NCBI RefSeq assembly: GCF_003217495.1
Contig: NZ_QJSW01000009.1
Span: 54,274-118,273 of the forward strand
Direction of reading: 5' to 3'
Source of the DNA: Paenibacillus barcinonensis
GTDB taxonomy: Bacteria; Bacillota; Bacilli; Paenibacillales; Paenibacillaceae
DNA: 64,000 nucleotides
This document shows, piece after piece, positions 7,934 to 15,033 of this stretch. The notes below the pieces were generated by a model. The model saw only the letters and a list, made by a program, of their open reading frames with translations. It searched no databases and was not told the origin of the DNA. A program made the position numbers and the translations under genes. Each line of letters opens with the position of its first letter. Position 1 is the first letter of the stretch.

Positions 7934-8185
7934 TTACAGGTTTCCGGACAAGTCCCATAAAGAGACAGGCTGTACGATGCTTGTCTGACAATGGTGACAA
8001 TACATCAGGTGATTGCAAACGCTCTCGGTTTCGTCTGCCATGTCAGAGGAAGCCTGAAGTTCGTAGGGGCTGTATGGTCCGGTGTAGTCGTCCAATTTGC
8101 CGCATTCTGACAGTCCCTGAAGGCAGTGGGGACAAGCCTGCTCCGGTACAACCAGACCGTTACACAGCGGGCATATATAAGACAA
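7934..8185 (-). CDS. Small zinc-ribbon-like protein, TTG start
   Basis: The 83-residue product has three Cys pairs, CPLC (5-8), CPHC (18-21) and CHHC, plus an extra Cys and His, and probably binds one or two zinc ions. I do not recognise a named family. Translation should begin at TTG 8185: AGGAGG lies 7 nt before it and no ATG fits. That ribosome site is buried in a long hairpin, listed separately. It ends 22 bp from the convergent sda gene, and read-through from sda would run antisense across it. Confidence 0.65.
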   Translation of the reverse strand: MSYICPLCNGLVVPEQACPHCLQGLSECGKLDDYTGPYSPYELQASSDMADETESVCNHLMYCHHCQTSIVQPVSLWDLSGNL

Positions 8186-8235
8186 GGGTATCCCTCCTGA
8201 TTATGGAATCATTCAGGAGTAAGATACCCTTTTTT
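8186..8235. promoter_or_regulatory. Long hairpin: buries the ribosome site on the minus strand, resembles a terminator on the plus strand
   Basis: Perfect inverted repeats GGGTATC (8186-8192) / GATACCC (8223-8229) and CTCCTGA (8194-8200) / TCAGGAG (8213-8219) give two stacked 7-bp helices. On the plus strand six T follow (8230-8235), as in an intrinsic terminator for sda transcripts. On the minus strand the AGGAGG of the zinc-ribbon gene lies in the stem and its TTG start follows at once. Both roles are inferences from the sequence. Confidence 0.7.
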
Positions 8236-8254
8236 GTACCAATTATGCGATTGG

Positions 8255-8284
8255 ATCTAACCGATATAATGTACTTATCGTCAA
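8255..8284 (-). promoter_or_regulatory. Possible promoter of the zinc-ribbon gene
   Basis: On the minus strand: TTGACG at 8284-8279, an 18-bp spacer, and TTAGAT at 8260-8255. The resulting transcript would carry the whole ribosome-site hairpin in its leader. The -35 is good and the -10 is weak. Confidence 0.4.
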
Positions 8285-8285
8285 A

Positions 8286-9290
8286 TTAACGTTTCATATT
8301 ACTGCTGTGTCCAGGGGACAGCTTCGCCTCAGGATCGAAGTATACTTTGGCATTGTTCACTGCCGTAGGCGCTTCACCGAAGCCGACAGCGATCAGTTTC
8401 AGCTTGCCCGGATAGGTCGTAATATCGCCCGCCGCAAAGATGCCAGGAATGGACGTTTCCATACGGGAGTCAACAACGATAGAATTGCTGTCAATTTCGA
8501 TTCCCCATTCAGCAATCGGGCCGAGGGAGGAAACAAACCCAAAGTTAACGATGACATCGTCCACTTCAATGTCCTGAGTTTCTTTGGTTTTGACATGAGC
8601 AAGAGTGACCTTGGTAATGGTGTCATCTCCGTGAAGCTCGGTAATCTCGGTCGGTGTTACTACGTTAACCTTGGAATTCATCAGGTTTTCCACACTATGC
8701 TCATGGGCGCGGAACTTGTCCCGGCGGTGAATAAGGGTAACCTGCTCAGCAATAGGCTCCAGCATGAGCGCCCAGTCCACTGCGGAATCTCCGCCGCCGC
8801 TGATCAAAACTTTTTTACCTGCAAAAGCGTTTAAATCACTGATGAAGTAATGCAGATTTGTTTTTTCAAACTTGGCTGCACCCTCGAGTTCAAGGCGACG
8901 AGGTTCGAATGCACCTACGCCAGCCGTAATGATAACCGCTTTGGCATGATATTCATTCTCATCTGTCTTTACGATGAAATGCTGCTCTTCTTTTTTCTCG
9001 ACCGATACCACTTTTTCTTCCAGACGGATGTTCGGGTTAAAATGGCTCATTTGCTCAATCAGGTTATTCACCAGTTCCTGAGCTGTTACTTTCGGGAAGC
9101 CGGCTACATCATAAATGTATTTTTCCGGATAGAGAGCTGCAAGCTGTCCGCCAAGCTGAGGCATGCTTTCAACGAGTGTAACGGATGCTTGACGCATACC
9201 TCCGTAAAATGCAGCGAATAGGCCAGCAGGACCGCCGCCGATAATAAGCAAATCGGTCATTTCATGACCGGAAGTTTGTGCAGTCAACAA
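8286..9290 (-). CDS. yumC: Ferredoxin/flavodoxin-NADP+ reductase, thioredoxin-reductase type (YumC)
   Basis: FAD flavoenzyme that passes electrons between NADPH and ferredoxin or flavodoxin. The 334-residue product has the FAD loop GGGPAG (about 18-23), the family segment YGGMRQASV, the NADPH loop [11 protein letters not shown] near 165, and the C-terminal AAGDI FAD motif followed by [12 protein letters not shown]. The redox-active CxxC of thioredoxin reductases is absent, as expected for this class. Start TTG 9290 is chosen for the AAAGGTG site 7 nt upstream. It is transcribed alone, with a good promoter at 9385-9412. Similarity to B. subtilis YumC is strong along the whole length. Confidence 0.93.
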   Translation of the reverse strand: MLTAQTSGHEMTDLLIIGGGPAGLFAAFYGGMRQASVTLVESMPQLGGQLAALYPEKYIYDVAGFPKVTAQELVNNLIEQMSHFNPNIRLEEKVVSVEKKEEQHFIVKTDENEYHAKAVIITAGVGAFEPRRLELEGAAKFEKTNLHYFISDLNAFAGKKVLISGGGDSAVDWALMLEPIAEQVTLIHRRDKFRAHEHSVENLMNSKVNVVTPTEITELHGDDTITKVTLAHVKTKETQDIEVDDVIVNFGFVSSLGPIAEWGIEIDSNSIVVDSRMETSIPGIFAAGDITTYPGKLKLIAVGFGEAPTAVNNAKVYFDPEAKLSPGHSSNMKR

Positions 9291-9384
9291 TCAACAACAC
9301 CTTTCTTATTTTAATAGGTAAAGACCAGTATTTATTTTGCAAATTACGTCACATAATCTGCATGGGTGTCAAACTGTCCTTCCT

Positions 9385-9412
9385 ATTATAAACGGTGTAA
9401 TCAGGGTTGCAA
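9385..9412 (-). promoter_or_regulatory. Sigma-A promoter of yumC
   Basis: On the minus strand: TTGCAA at 9412-9407, a 16-bp spacer, and TATAAT at 9390-9385, giving a leader of about 85 nt before the TTG start. Confidence 0.6.
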
Positions 9413-9671
9413 AGTTAGCTGCATCATGAATCTGAGAATAATTGATGAAGATCAGATGAGAATAGGGTGAAATTGGAAATGAAAGGTTATGAAAAATAAC
9501 AAAAAAAACCTTGATCTTTGCGAGAAATACAGATATCCTTGACCTGTACTGTGTATTTTTTTTGTCAAAATTAGAGTGATGATGTCAGGTCAATACAACC
9601 TCGCGTTTTGTGGAATCTTGTGGTTAATTTCACAACTTGAATCAATAATATGCGTATAGAATTTAAATACA

Positions 9672-9700
9672 TTCACGAAGTTTACAAATCTCGTCATAAT
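9672..9700 (+). promoter_or_regulatory. Possible promoter of yumB within the 514-bp yumC-yumB gap
   Basis: TTCACG at 9672-9677, a 17-bp spacer and CATAAT at 9695-9700, about 100 bp before the yumB start. Both boxes are imperfect. The rest of the 9291-9804 gap is AT-rich, and apart from the yumC promoter I see no gene or RNA in it. Confidence 0.35.
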
Positions 9701-9804
9701 GGATAAGACCTCATCAATACTTGTAAGTAAGAGCATTCTAAGGAAGTGTGTTGCATTCCACCTGTTGAAGGGAGGGTGCGAGCAAAACCGGAAGGGGTAC
9801 AGAC

Positions 9805-10998
9805 ATGAGTAGCATTCCCAAAATCGTCATCCTCGGAGCGGGATATGGCGGAATTCTGACAGCCCAGCGGCTGCAGAAGGAACTGAACTATAACGAAGCT
9901 GACGTCACATTAGTGAATCGGCATGATTATCATTATATTACAACACACCTACATATGCCGGCAGCTGGTACGGATAAAGTTGAACACGCGAGAGTGTCTA
10001 TTTCCAAACTGATTGACGAGTTCAAGATTGATCTGGTGAAATCCTCCGTCAAGGAGATTCGGCTTCAGGATCGTAAGGTCATTCTGGAAGACGGTACCTT
10101 GTCTTATGATTATCTGATTATTGCACTTGGCGGGGAGCCTGAAACGTTCGGTATACCAGGTATGCTTGAGCACGCAATGACCATTCGCAGCATCAATTCG
10201 GTAAGACTGATCCGTGAACATATCGAATATCAATTTGCAATGTACAAAAACGACAACAAACGAAACCGTATTCGGTTCGTTGTGGGTGGTGCAGGGTTTA
10301 GCGGAGTTGAATTTGTTGCCGAGCTTGCAGACCGCATCCCGCAGTTATGCAGGGAATTTGATGTGGACCCTAAGCATGTACACATCTACAATGTGGAAGC
10401 GGCTCCATCAGCACTGCCGGGATTTGATCCCGAACTGGTCGAGCATGCCATGAATGTGCTGAAGAAAAAAGGAGTTACGTTCAAAATCGGAGTGCCAATC
10501 AAGCAATGTCTCCCTGACGGGGTTATTGTCGGAGAAGGCGAGAAGATTGATGCCGCTACAGTGGTATGGACTGGCGGAATTCGGGGCAATGCCCTGCTTG
10601 AACAGGCCGGGCTTGAAGTAATGCGCGGACGTGTGAAAGTGGACGAATATTTGCGTGCTCCCGGTCATGAGCATGTATATGTGATTGGGGACAACTCCCT
10701 TGTATTTAACAAGGAGGGCAGACCCTATCCGCCAACAGCACAGATTGCGATGCAGCAGGGTGTGAACTGCGCGAGGAACATCGTTGCTGCCATTCGCAGC
10801 AAGCAGGCTCAACCTTTTGAATTTACAAGTAAAGGTACCGTAGCCTCCCTGGGTAAAGGGGAAGCGATTGCTGTCGTTGGGGATAAGAAATATAAAGGCT
10901 GGAAGGCAGCGCAATTGAAGAAGCTGGTGGATCTCCGCTACTTGTTCATTATCGGAGGCATTCCGCTGGTCCTGAGGAAAGGACGGTTTTTCGGATGA
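9805..10998 (+). CDS. yumB: Type II NADH dehydrogenase (YumB/Ndh family)
   Basis: Single-subunit, non-proton-pumping NADH:quinone oxidoreductase on the inner face of the membrane. The 397-residue product begins with the FAD Rossmann loop (VILGAGYGG, residues 7-15). The NADH-binding loop is VVGGAGFSGVEF near 160-171 and the C-terminal FAD segment is VYVIGD. The C-terminal stretch, with two hydrophobic patches and KKLVDLRYLF, fits membrane anchoring. It closely follows B. subtilis YumB, including NDYHYITT-like and RGTVASLG-like segments. A GAAGGGG site precedes ATG. Its stop codon overlaps the next gene's ATG (ATGA), so the two are translationally coupled. Confidence 0.92.
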   Translation: MSSIPKIVILGAGYGGILTAQRLQKELNYNEADVTLVNRHDYHYITTHLHMPAAGTDKVEHARVSISKLIDEFKIDLVKSSVKEIRLQDRKVILEDGTLSYDYLIIALGGEPETFGIPGMLEHAMTIRSINSVRLIREHIEYQFAMYKNDNKRNRIRFVVGGAGFSGVEFVAELADRIPQLCREFDVDPKHVHIYNVEAAPSALPGFDPELVEHAMNVLKKKGVTFKIGVPIKQCLPDGVIVGEGEKIDAATVVWTGGIRGNALLEQAGLEVMRGRVKVDEYLRAPGHEHVYVIGDNSLVFNKEGRPYPPTAQIAMQQGVNCARNIVAAIRSKQAQPFEFTSKGTVASLGKGEAIAVVGDKKYKGWKAAQLKKLVDLRYLFIIGGIPLVLRKGRFFG

Positions 10999-11249
10999 GA
11001 CATTGCAGTGTGCAGGTTCGCGGTCTGTTAACGCGAGATGAACTGGATCGTTACAACGGACTGATGCAGGTCGGCGGTTATCTGGAGGAACAGAATCAGT
11101 ATGACCTCGCCTACATCGTACAGAAGGAAGTAGACATTCTCATCCTGCCAGCAATTGAGCGTCTGAAGGAAAAGAGTCGTGATCGTGACCGTGCGACCGC
11201 CGAGTTTCTGGAATCTTTGAAGGCTGTGGATGATGAGGAGCAGGATTGA
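10995..11249 (+). CDS. Hypothetical protein coupled to NADH dehydrogenase (84 aa)
   Basis: The 84-residue soluble, charged product is probably mostly helical (LTRDELDRYNGLMQVGGYL, then a Lys/Arg/Glu-rich tail). It starts on the ATGA overlap with yumB, which strongly suggests that the two are made together. I do not recognise the family. The N-terminal strand RHCSVQVRGLL could pair with a partner. A role connected with the NADH dehydrogenase is inferred only from the coupling. Confidence 0.7.
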   Translation: MRHCSVQVRGLLTRDELDRYNGLMQVGGYLEEQNQYDLAYIVQKEVDILILPAIERLKEKSRDRDRATAEFLESLKAVDDEEQD

Positions 11250-11344
11250 GTCAAGTTGAAAGAGATGAATTTACACGAAACACGCCGATGACAGAACAAC
11301 CCTCCAATCGCTGTTATCCCCAGATTAGTACGTAATAGGTATGC

Positions 11345-11397
11345 AAAAAAAGCACCACGGAGCAATCCTTAAAGGATATATCCGCGGTGCTTTATTT
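11345..11397. terminator. Bidirectional intrinsic terminator between the yumB operon and hemQ
   Basis: AAAGCACC.CGGA (11349-11361) pairs with TCCG.GGTGCTTT (11381-11393), with a second small hairpin at the tip. The minus strand has a long T run after the stem, right for ending hemQ. The plus strand has TTTATTT, right for ending the yumB operon. Confidence 0.8.
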
Positions 11398-11423
11398 ATG
11401 GGAATTAGATCAATAGCCTATTT

Positions 11424-12170
11424 TTACAGCTTCAGCATTTCTTCCAGTGAGCTTTCATTCAGCAGACTTCCCACATAGAATGAACCAAATTCGCCGTAAC
11501 GTGCGCTCACTTCATCAAAGCGCATTTCATATACAAGCTTTTTGAATTGAAGCGCATCATCTGCGAACAAAGTAACGCCCCATTCCCAATCATCAAAACC
11601 GACGGAGCCGGTAATGATTTGTTTTACTTTACCCGCGTAGCTGCGGCCGATCATGCCGTGACTGCGCATCATCGTACGACGCTCATCCATGGACAGCATG
11701 TACCAGTTATCGTTCAGCTCGCGCTTTTTGTTCATCGGGTAGAAGCAGATGTATTGGCGCTGTGGCAGCACCGGCTTGAGACGGGCCACAATCTCCGGAT
11801 TTTGCATCGGATCTTCGCCCTCTTTGCCAAGATAGTTGCTCAATTCCACTACGCTGACATATGAGTAGGCTTTCGTTGTATACTTGGCAAATGTCGTTTT
11901 GTTGAAAGCGTTCTCTACTGCCTTCAGGTCTTCGAGCGTTTCGCGCAGATGCATCATGACAAAGTCTGCCTTCTGGCCAATCACCGTATAAACAACGGTA
12001 CTGCCTTGGGAAGTCTCCTCAACGTTTTTCCAATCGTTCCAAAACTCCTGGAGCTCGTCCAGGGCAACAGCGCGCTCTTCATCATCGGCTGCTTTCCATG
12101 CGGTCCAGTTCATGGAGCGAAAATCATGCAGGGCATACCAGCCCTCCAGGGTTGATGCTGCTTCGTTCAT
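11424..12170 (-). CDS. hemQ: Coproheme decarboxylase HemQ (ChdC)
   Basis: Last enzyme of the Gram-positive coproporphyrin-dependent heme route; it decarboxylates coproheme to heme b with peroxide. The 248-residue product has the ferredoxin-like chlorite-dismutase fold of the Firmicute type. The catalytic tyrosine is Y144 in [10 protein letters not shown], with K148 close by, and the proximal heme histidine is H171 in MRSHGMIGR. The arginine of true chlorite dismutases is not expected here. It is monocistronic, with its own promoter and terminator. Confidence 0.93.
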   Translation of the reverse strand: MNEAASTLEGWYALHDFRSMNWTAWKAADDEERAVALDELQEFWNDWKNVEETSQGSTVVYTVIGQKADFVMMHLRETLEDLKAVENAFNKTTFAKYTTKAYSYVSVVELSNYLGKEGEDPMQNPEIVARLKPVLPQRQYICFYPMNKKRELNDNWYMLSMDERRTMMRSHGMIGRSYAGKVKQIITGSVGFDDWEWGVTLFADDALQFKKLVYEMRFDEVSARYGEFGSFYVGSLLNESSLEEMLKL

Positions 12171-12239
12171 GGGTTTTGTTCCTCCTGCAGGTTATATTTC
12201 CAAATCCCGGTAAGGGATGGTTAAATGCTTTATCGTTAT

Positions 12240-12269
12240 ATTGTATCCCATCATGAAGCAGAAGGGCAA
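12240..12269 (-). promoter_or_regulatory. Promoter of hemQ
   Basis: On the minus strand: TTGCCC at 12269-12264, an 18-bp spacer and TACAAT at 12245-12240, about 70 bp before the hemQ start. Confidence 0.5.
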
Positions 12270-12312
12270 ATGATCTTCTCGTGAAAATCGGCAGATTTGT
12301 CCAGAAAGTTCG

Positions 12313-12341
12313 TTGCTTCGCCACATTTTTTGCGGTAAACT
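12313..12341 (+). promoter_or_regulatory. Promoter of yuiB
   Basis: TTGCTT at 12313-12318, a 17-bp spacer and TAAACT at 12336-12341, about 55 bp before the chosen yuiB start. Confidence 0.5.
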
Positions 12342-12397
12342 TACTACTATCCAGAAGAGAAAACCGAATGTGTGAAAGAAGAGGTGAACGTCAGCCA

Positions 12398-12691
12398 ATG
12401 CAATTTATACCGGTGCTTGTGTTAATGGTATTATTTTTTGTTATGATGTTTGGTATCGGTTTCATTTTGAATATGCTTATGAAGACCACCTGGTTTCCTT
12501 CCTATTTGTTTGTGATCGTTATTTTACCTGTGGTGGTGTATTCCTTATGGGATCACTCGTCTACGCTGATGTCACATCTGGGATCGTTCCAGCTTGTAGA
12601 CTATATGACAGGCGTTGCCGGATTGGCGGGGGCCATTATTAGCGGATGGGCGATTCAGAAGCTACGTCTGGGCGGATATCGGATGTTCTGA
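12398..12691 (+). CDS. yuiB: YuiB-family small membrane protein
   Basis: The 97-residue product has three hydrophobic segments: 5-25 with a GIGFILNML motif, 34-50, and 68-86. This matches my recollection of the YuiB family of Firmicutes, whose function is unknown. The start is set at ATG 12398 because AGAGGTGA precedes it by 10 nt; upstream in-frame ATGs at 12281 and 12368 lack a good site. Occurrence near yumB and yumC also fits the B. subtilis yui/yum neighbourhood. The name rests on pattern recognition of a short protein. Confidence 0.7.
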   Translation: MQFIPVLVLMVLFFVMMFGIGFILNMLMKTTWFPSYLFVIVILPVVVYSLWDHSSTLMSHLGSFQLVDYMTGVAGLAGAIISGWAIQKLRLGGYRMF

Positions 12692-13036
12692 TGGATGGAA
12701 AGTGGGGGCAGCTGCCACACTGGGTTGGAGAAAGTCTTGTCTTTGACGCAAACGCTTACGCGTGCAAAGGAAAGGCTTTTTTTGCATGCTTGCTTATGTG
12801 ATTTTGTTTATATACATCGTTAAGCAGGGGAATGTCTGTCCGCTTTTTCTCATATATATGAAGTAATGAATGGACTATATTTTCACTTGTAATCCGCGAG
12901 CACAGCTTTTATAGTAAACTAGTTGCGCTATGGAGTGATTTATTTTTATTTGAAAATTCGCCCAATTCTGCGAAAACGTGAACGATGTCGATCTAGGACG
13001 AAACGGAGTGAGAACAAGTCTGTTTTTTACCTGTTT

Positions 13037-13066
13037 TTGAGCATTTGAGGATCAGACTTTTATGAT
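13037..13066 (+). promoter_or_regulatory. Promoter of dnaB in the 415-bp yuiB-dnaB gap
   Basis: TTGAGC at 13037-13042, an 18-bp spacer and TATGAT at 13061-13066, 40 bp before dnaB. The left part of the gap (12692-12960) holds a T run near 12775-12784, probably a weak yuiB terminator, and nothing else I can name. Confidence 0.5.
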
Positions 13067-13106
13067 AGAATAGATAAACAGTCTTTGGGAAAGAGGAGAT
13101 CAAGTT

Positions 13107-14642
13107 ATGCGCATGAAGAATTTGCATCATTATACCGAACATCATCGCTACTGCGTATACAGGGAGTTTGGACTAAGCGCCCTGGACGACCGCATGCTTA
13201 CAGGAGCTTACCAGCCTATGGTAGGTGCTTTTGCGGTCGGCTTGTATCGGCTGTTTTTTCAGCATCTTCCCGGAGAACAGGTCGGTTATTCCCCGCTGGA
13301 GCAGCAGCGTAGATTATTTATGACCCTGGGGCTGGAGCCTAGTGAGAAGGGGCGTAAATATCTGGTGGAGCAGGCGTCCAAGCTGGAGGCGGTAGGCCTT
13401 CTTCAGACGTCACGGGTGTATACTCCCGAGAATGATGATTACATCTACGAGTATGAGCTGCAGCCTCCGCTCTCACCGTCAGAGTTTTTCCGTACGCAGC
13501 ATTTGACACTGCTGCTTCGCGATAAAATTGGCAAGTTTGCAGTGCTTTCCCTGCGAGCCGGATTTTCGGCTGTCGAGAATGGGGAAGTGCCTTATACTGC
13601 TGCGAATAAAGAAAATATTTCGGTTCCCTTCTACGATATATTTGAATTGAACACCCACGTTATTGATTATGAACTGGAACAGGCACTGTCCGAAGTATCC
13701 AGCTCAGCGCAGCGAACAGGCACCAATGATGCGGCAGAAGAGATGACGCTGAATTATGCCGACATTATTTTACGATTCCCGCGGGAGTCTGTGAACCGTC
13801 GTTATGTGGAGCAGTTGCGATTTGATCATGATCAGCTTGGCATTGTCAATTATGTTGTGAACAAGTTTAATCTGAGTGTGCAGGATGTATGCCGACTGCT
13901 GGATGAGGATGATATTTTTAATCCGCAGGGCCAACTGCTGTTGGATGAGCTGCAGCACAAAGCCAGCATGCAATTCAGACAGACGAAGAAGCGCCAGGAG
14001 CAACAGACGGTACAAGCCGCCAAAGTGGTTGCACTCAGGCAGCATATGGAGGAGCCAGAGCCTTATGCTGATGCAGGTGAGCCGCCGGTAGAGCATGTCG
14101 TGCAGATGGAGTATTATGTTGAGGTTCCGCCGCAGTTTGCAACCAAGTGTGATATTCACCAGTACAACATGATGCTGCGCAATGAGCCGTACACCCGTTT
14201 GCTTCAGACGTTTTTCCCAGGAGCTGTGCCGGATAATCTGATTGATATTTTTGCGAAAATAGATCTGAGCTACAAGCTGCCTGGAGAAGTGATCAACGTC
14301 TTGATTCACTATTTGATGGCATTGCTTGTATCGGGCGGAGAGCAGCGAATTAACCGGAATTTTGTAGAGGCGATTGCCTCTAATATGCTGCTCAAGCAGG
14401 TGAATACGTATGAGAAGGCTGTGCAATATATTCGTGATCAGGCGAAGGTAAAAGGCAAGCAGGCTGCAGGAGCAGCTGGAACCCGTACCCGTACATACGG
14501 CAAAGGAACCAAGGCCAAACCCGAAATTCCGATTGTACAAGACATAAGCCATGACGAGGACAGCGTATCCGAGGAAGAGTTTGAAGAGATGATGCGTTTT
14601 GCCCAGCAGATGCAGGCCAGCAAGCAAAAAGGAACTTCATAA
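13107..14642 (+). CDS. dnaB: Replication initiation and membrane attachment protein DnaB (helicase loader)
   Basis: Firmicute DnaB, not the helicase, works with DnaD and DnaI to load the replicative helicase at oriC and at stalled forks. The 511-residue product has an N-terminal winged-helix region, a linker, a DnaB_2/DnaD-like C-terminal repeat near 370-450 (LLQTFFPGAVPDNLIDIF; YEKAVQYIRDQAK) and an acidic tail. AGAGGAG precedes ATG by 8 nt. In many Firmicutes dnaI follows directly. Here a terminator follows, and the likely partner dnaI lies 20.6 kb away beyond a sugar cluster. Confidence 0.9.
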   Translation: MRMKNLHHYTEHHRYCVYREFGLSALDDRMLTGAYQPMVGAFAVGLYRLFFQHLPGEQVGYSPLEQQRRLFMTLGLEPSEKGRKYLVEQASKLEAVGLLQTSRVYTPENDDYIYEYELQPPLSPSEFFRTQHLTLLLRDKIGKFAVLSLRAGFSAVENGEVPYTAANKENISVPFYDIFELNTHVIDYELEQALSEVSSSAQRTGTNDAAEEMTLNYADIILRFPRESVNRRYVEQLRFDHDQLGIVNYVVNKFNLSVQDVCRLLDEDDIFNPQGQLLLDELQHKASMQFRQTKKRQEQQTVQAAKVVALRQHMEEPEPYADAGEPPVEHVVQMEYYVEVPPQFATKCDIHQYNMMLRNEPYTRLLQTFFPGAVPDNLIDIFAKIDLSYKLPGEVINVLIHYLMALLVSGGEQRINRNFVEAIASNMLLKQVNTYEKAVQYIRDQAKVKGKQAAGAAGTRTRTYGKGTKAKPEIPIVQDISHDEDSVSEEEFEEMMRFAQQMQASKQKGTS

Positions 14643-14654
14643 TCTTATAAATAG

Positions 14655-14689
14655 GCGGGTCCCCTATACACAGGTGGCTCGCTTTTTTT
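14655..14689 (+). terminator. Intrinsic terminator of dnaB
   Basis: GCGGGTCCCC (14655-14664) pairs with GGTGGCTCGC (14673-14682), with one mismatch and two G-U pairs, followed by seven T. This shows that dnaB is now a separate transcript from the genes downstream. Confidence 0.85.
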
Positions 14690-14734
14690 CAAAGGCAGAG
14701 CGTATACAGGTGTTATGGATGTAAGGAGGCAGCG

Positions 14735-14827
14735 ATGGAGCTGCTCCAAGAAGCGCTGAATTTGAATCCGACCTCACACTTTCCTTATAGTTGCTCCAGG
14801 CAGGGGCATTCGGAATACAAGGAATAA
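14735..14827 (+). CDS. Possible 30-codon peptide with a strong ribosome site
   Basis: ATG 14735 is preceded by AAGGAGG at the right distance and opens a 30-codon frame (MELLQEALNLNP at the start, QGHSEYKE at the end). It lies just after the dnaB terminator, where dnaI would be expected. The first residues faintly recall the DnaI N-terminus (LLQQLNPSF), but this is too short to trust. It may be a real peptide, a remnant or chance. Confidence 0.25.
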   Translation: MELLQEALNLNPTSHFPYSCSRQGHSEYKE

Positions 14828-14959
14828 ATATATTGTTAAAAGCTCCACAGCCCTCACTCCATTCCCTCCGGGGAAGAGACAGGGTTGTTTTTGCATTCGC
14901 AAATATACTCCTGGGCATGTATGGATACGTTATAAAAGCTAACCTGTGCTCTACAGGCC

Positions 14960-14990
14960 AAATTAAAGATTTCGAGGTATAAATTAAAGA
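14960..14990 (+). promoter_or_regulatory. Candidate response-regulator operator upstream of the sensor kinase gene
   Basis: Two copies of AAATTAAAGA (14960-14969 and 14981-14990) are spaced exactly 21 bp apart, two helical turns, with TTTCGAGGT in the middle. AraC-type regulators often bind such direct repeats. The right-hand 21 bp recur, with one base change, in inverted orientation in front of the sugar-binding lipoprotein gene (18512-18532). The rest of the 14643-15033 gap holds the dnaB terminator and the small frame at 14735. Confidence 0.55.
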
Positions 14991-15033
14991 AAAATTTTGC
15001 GTGACACGTATATGTCAGAGGGTGGGTGATATA

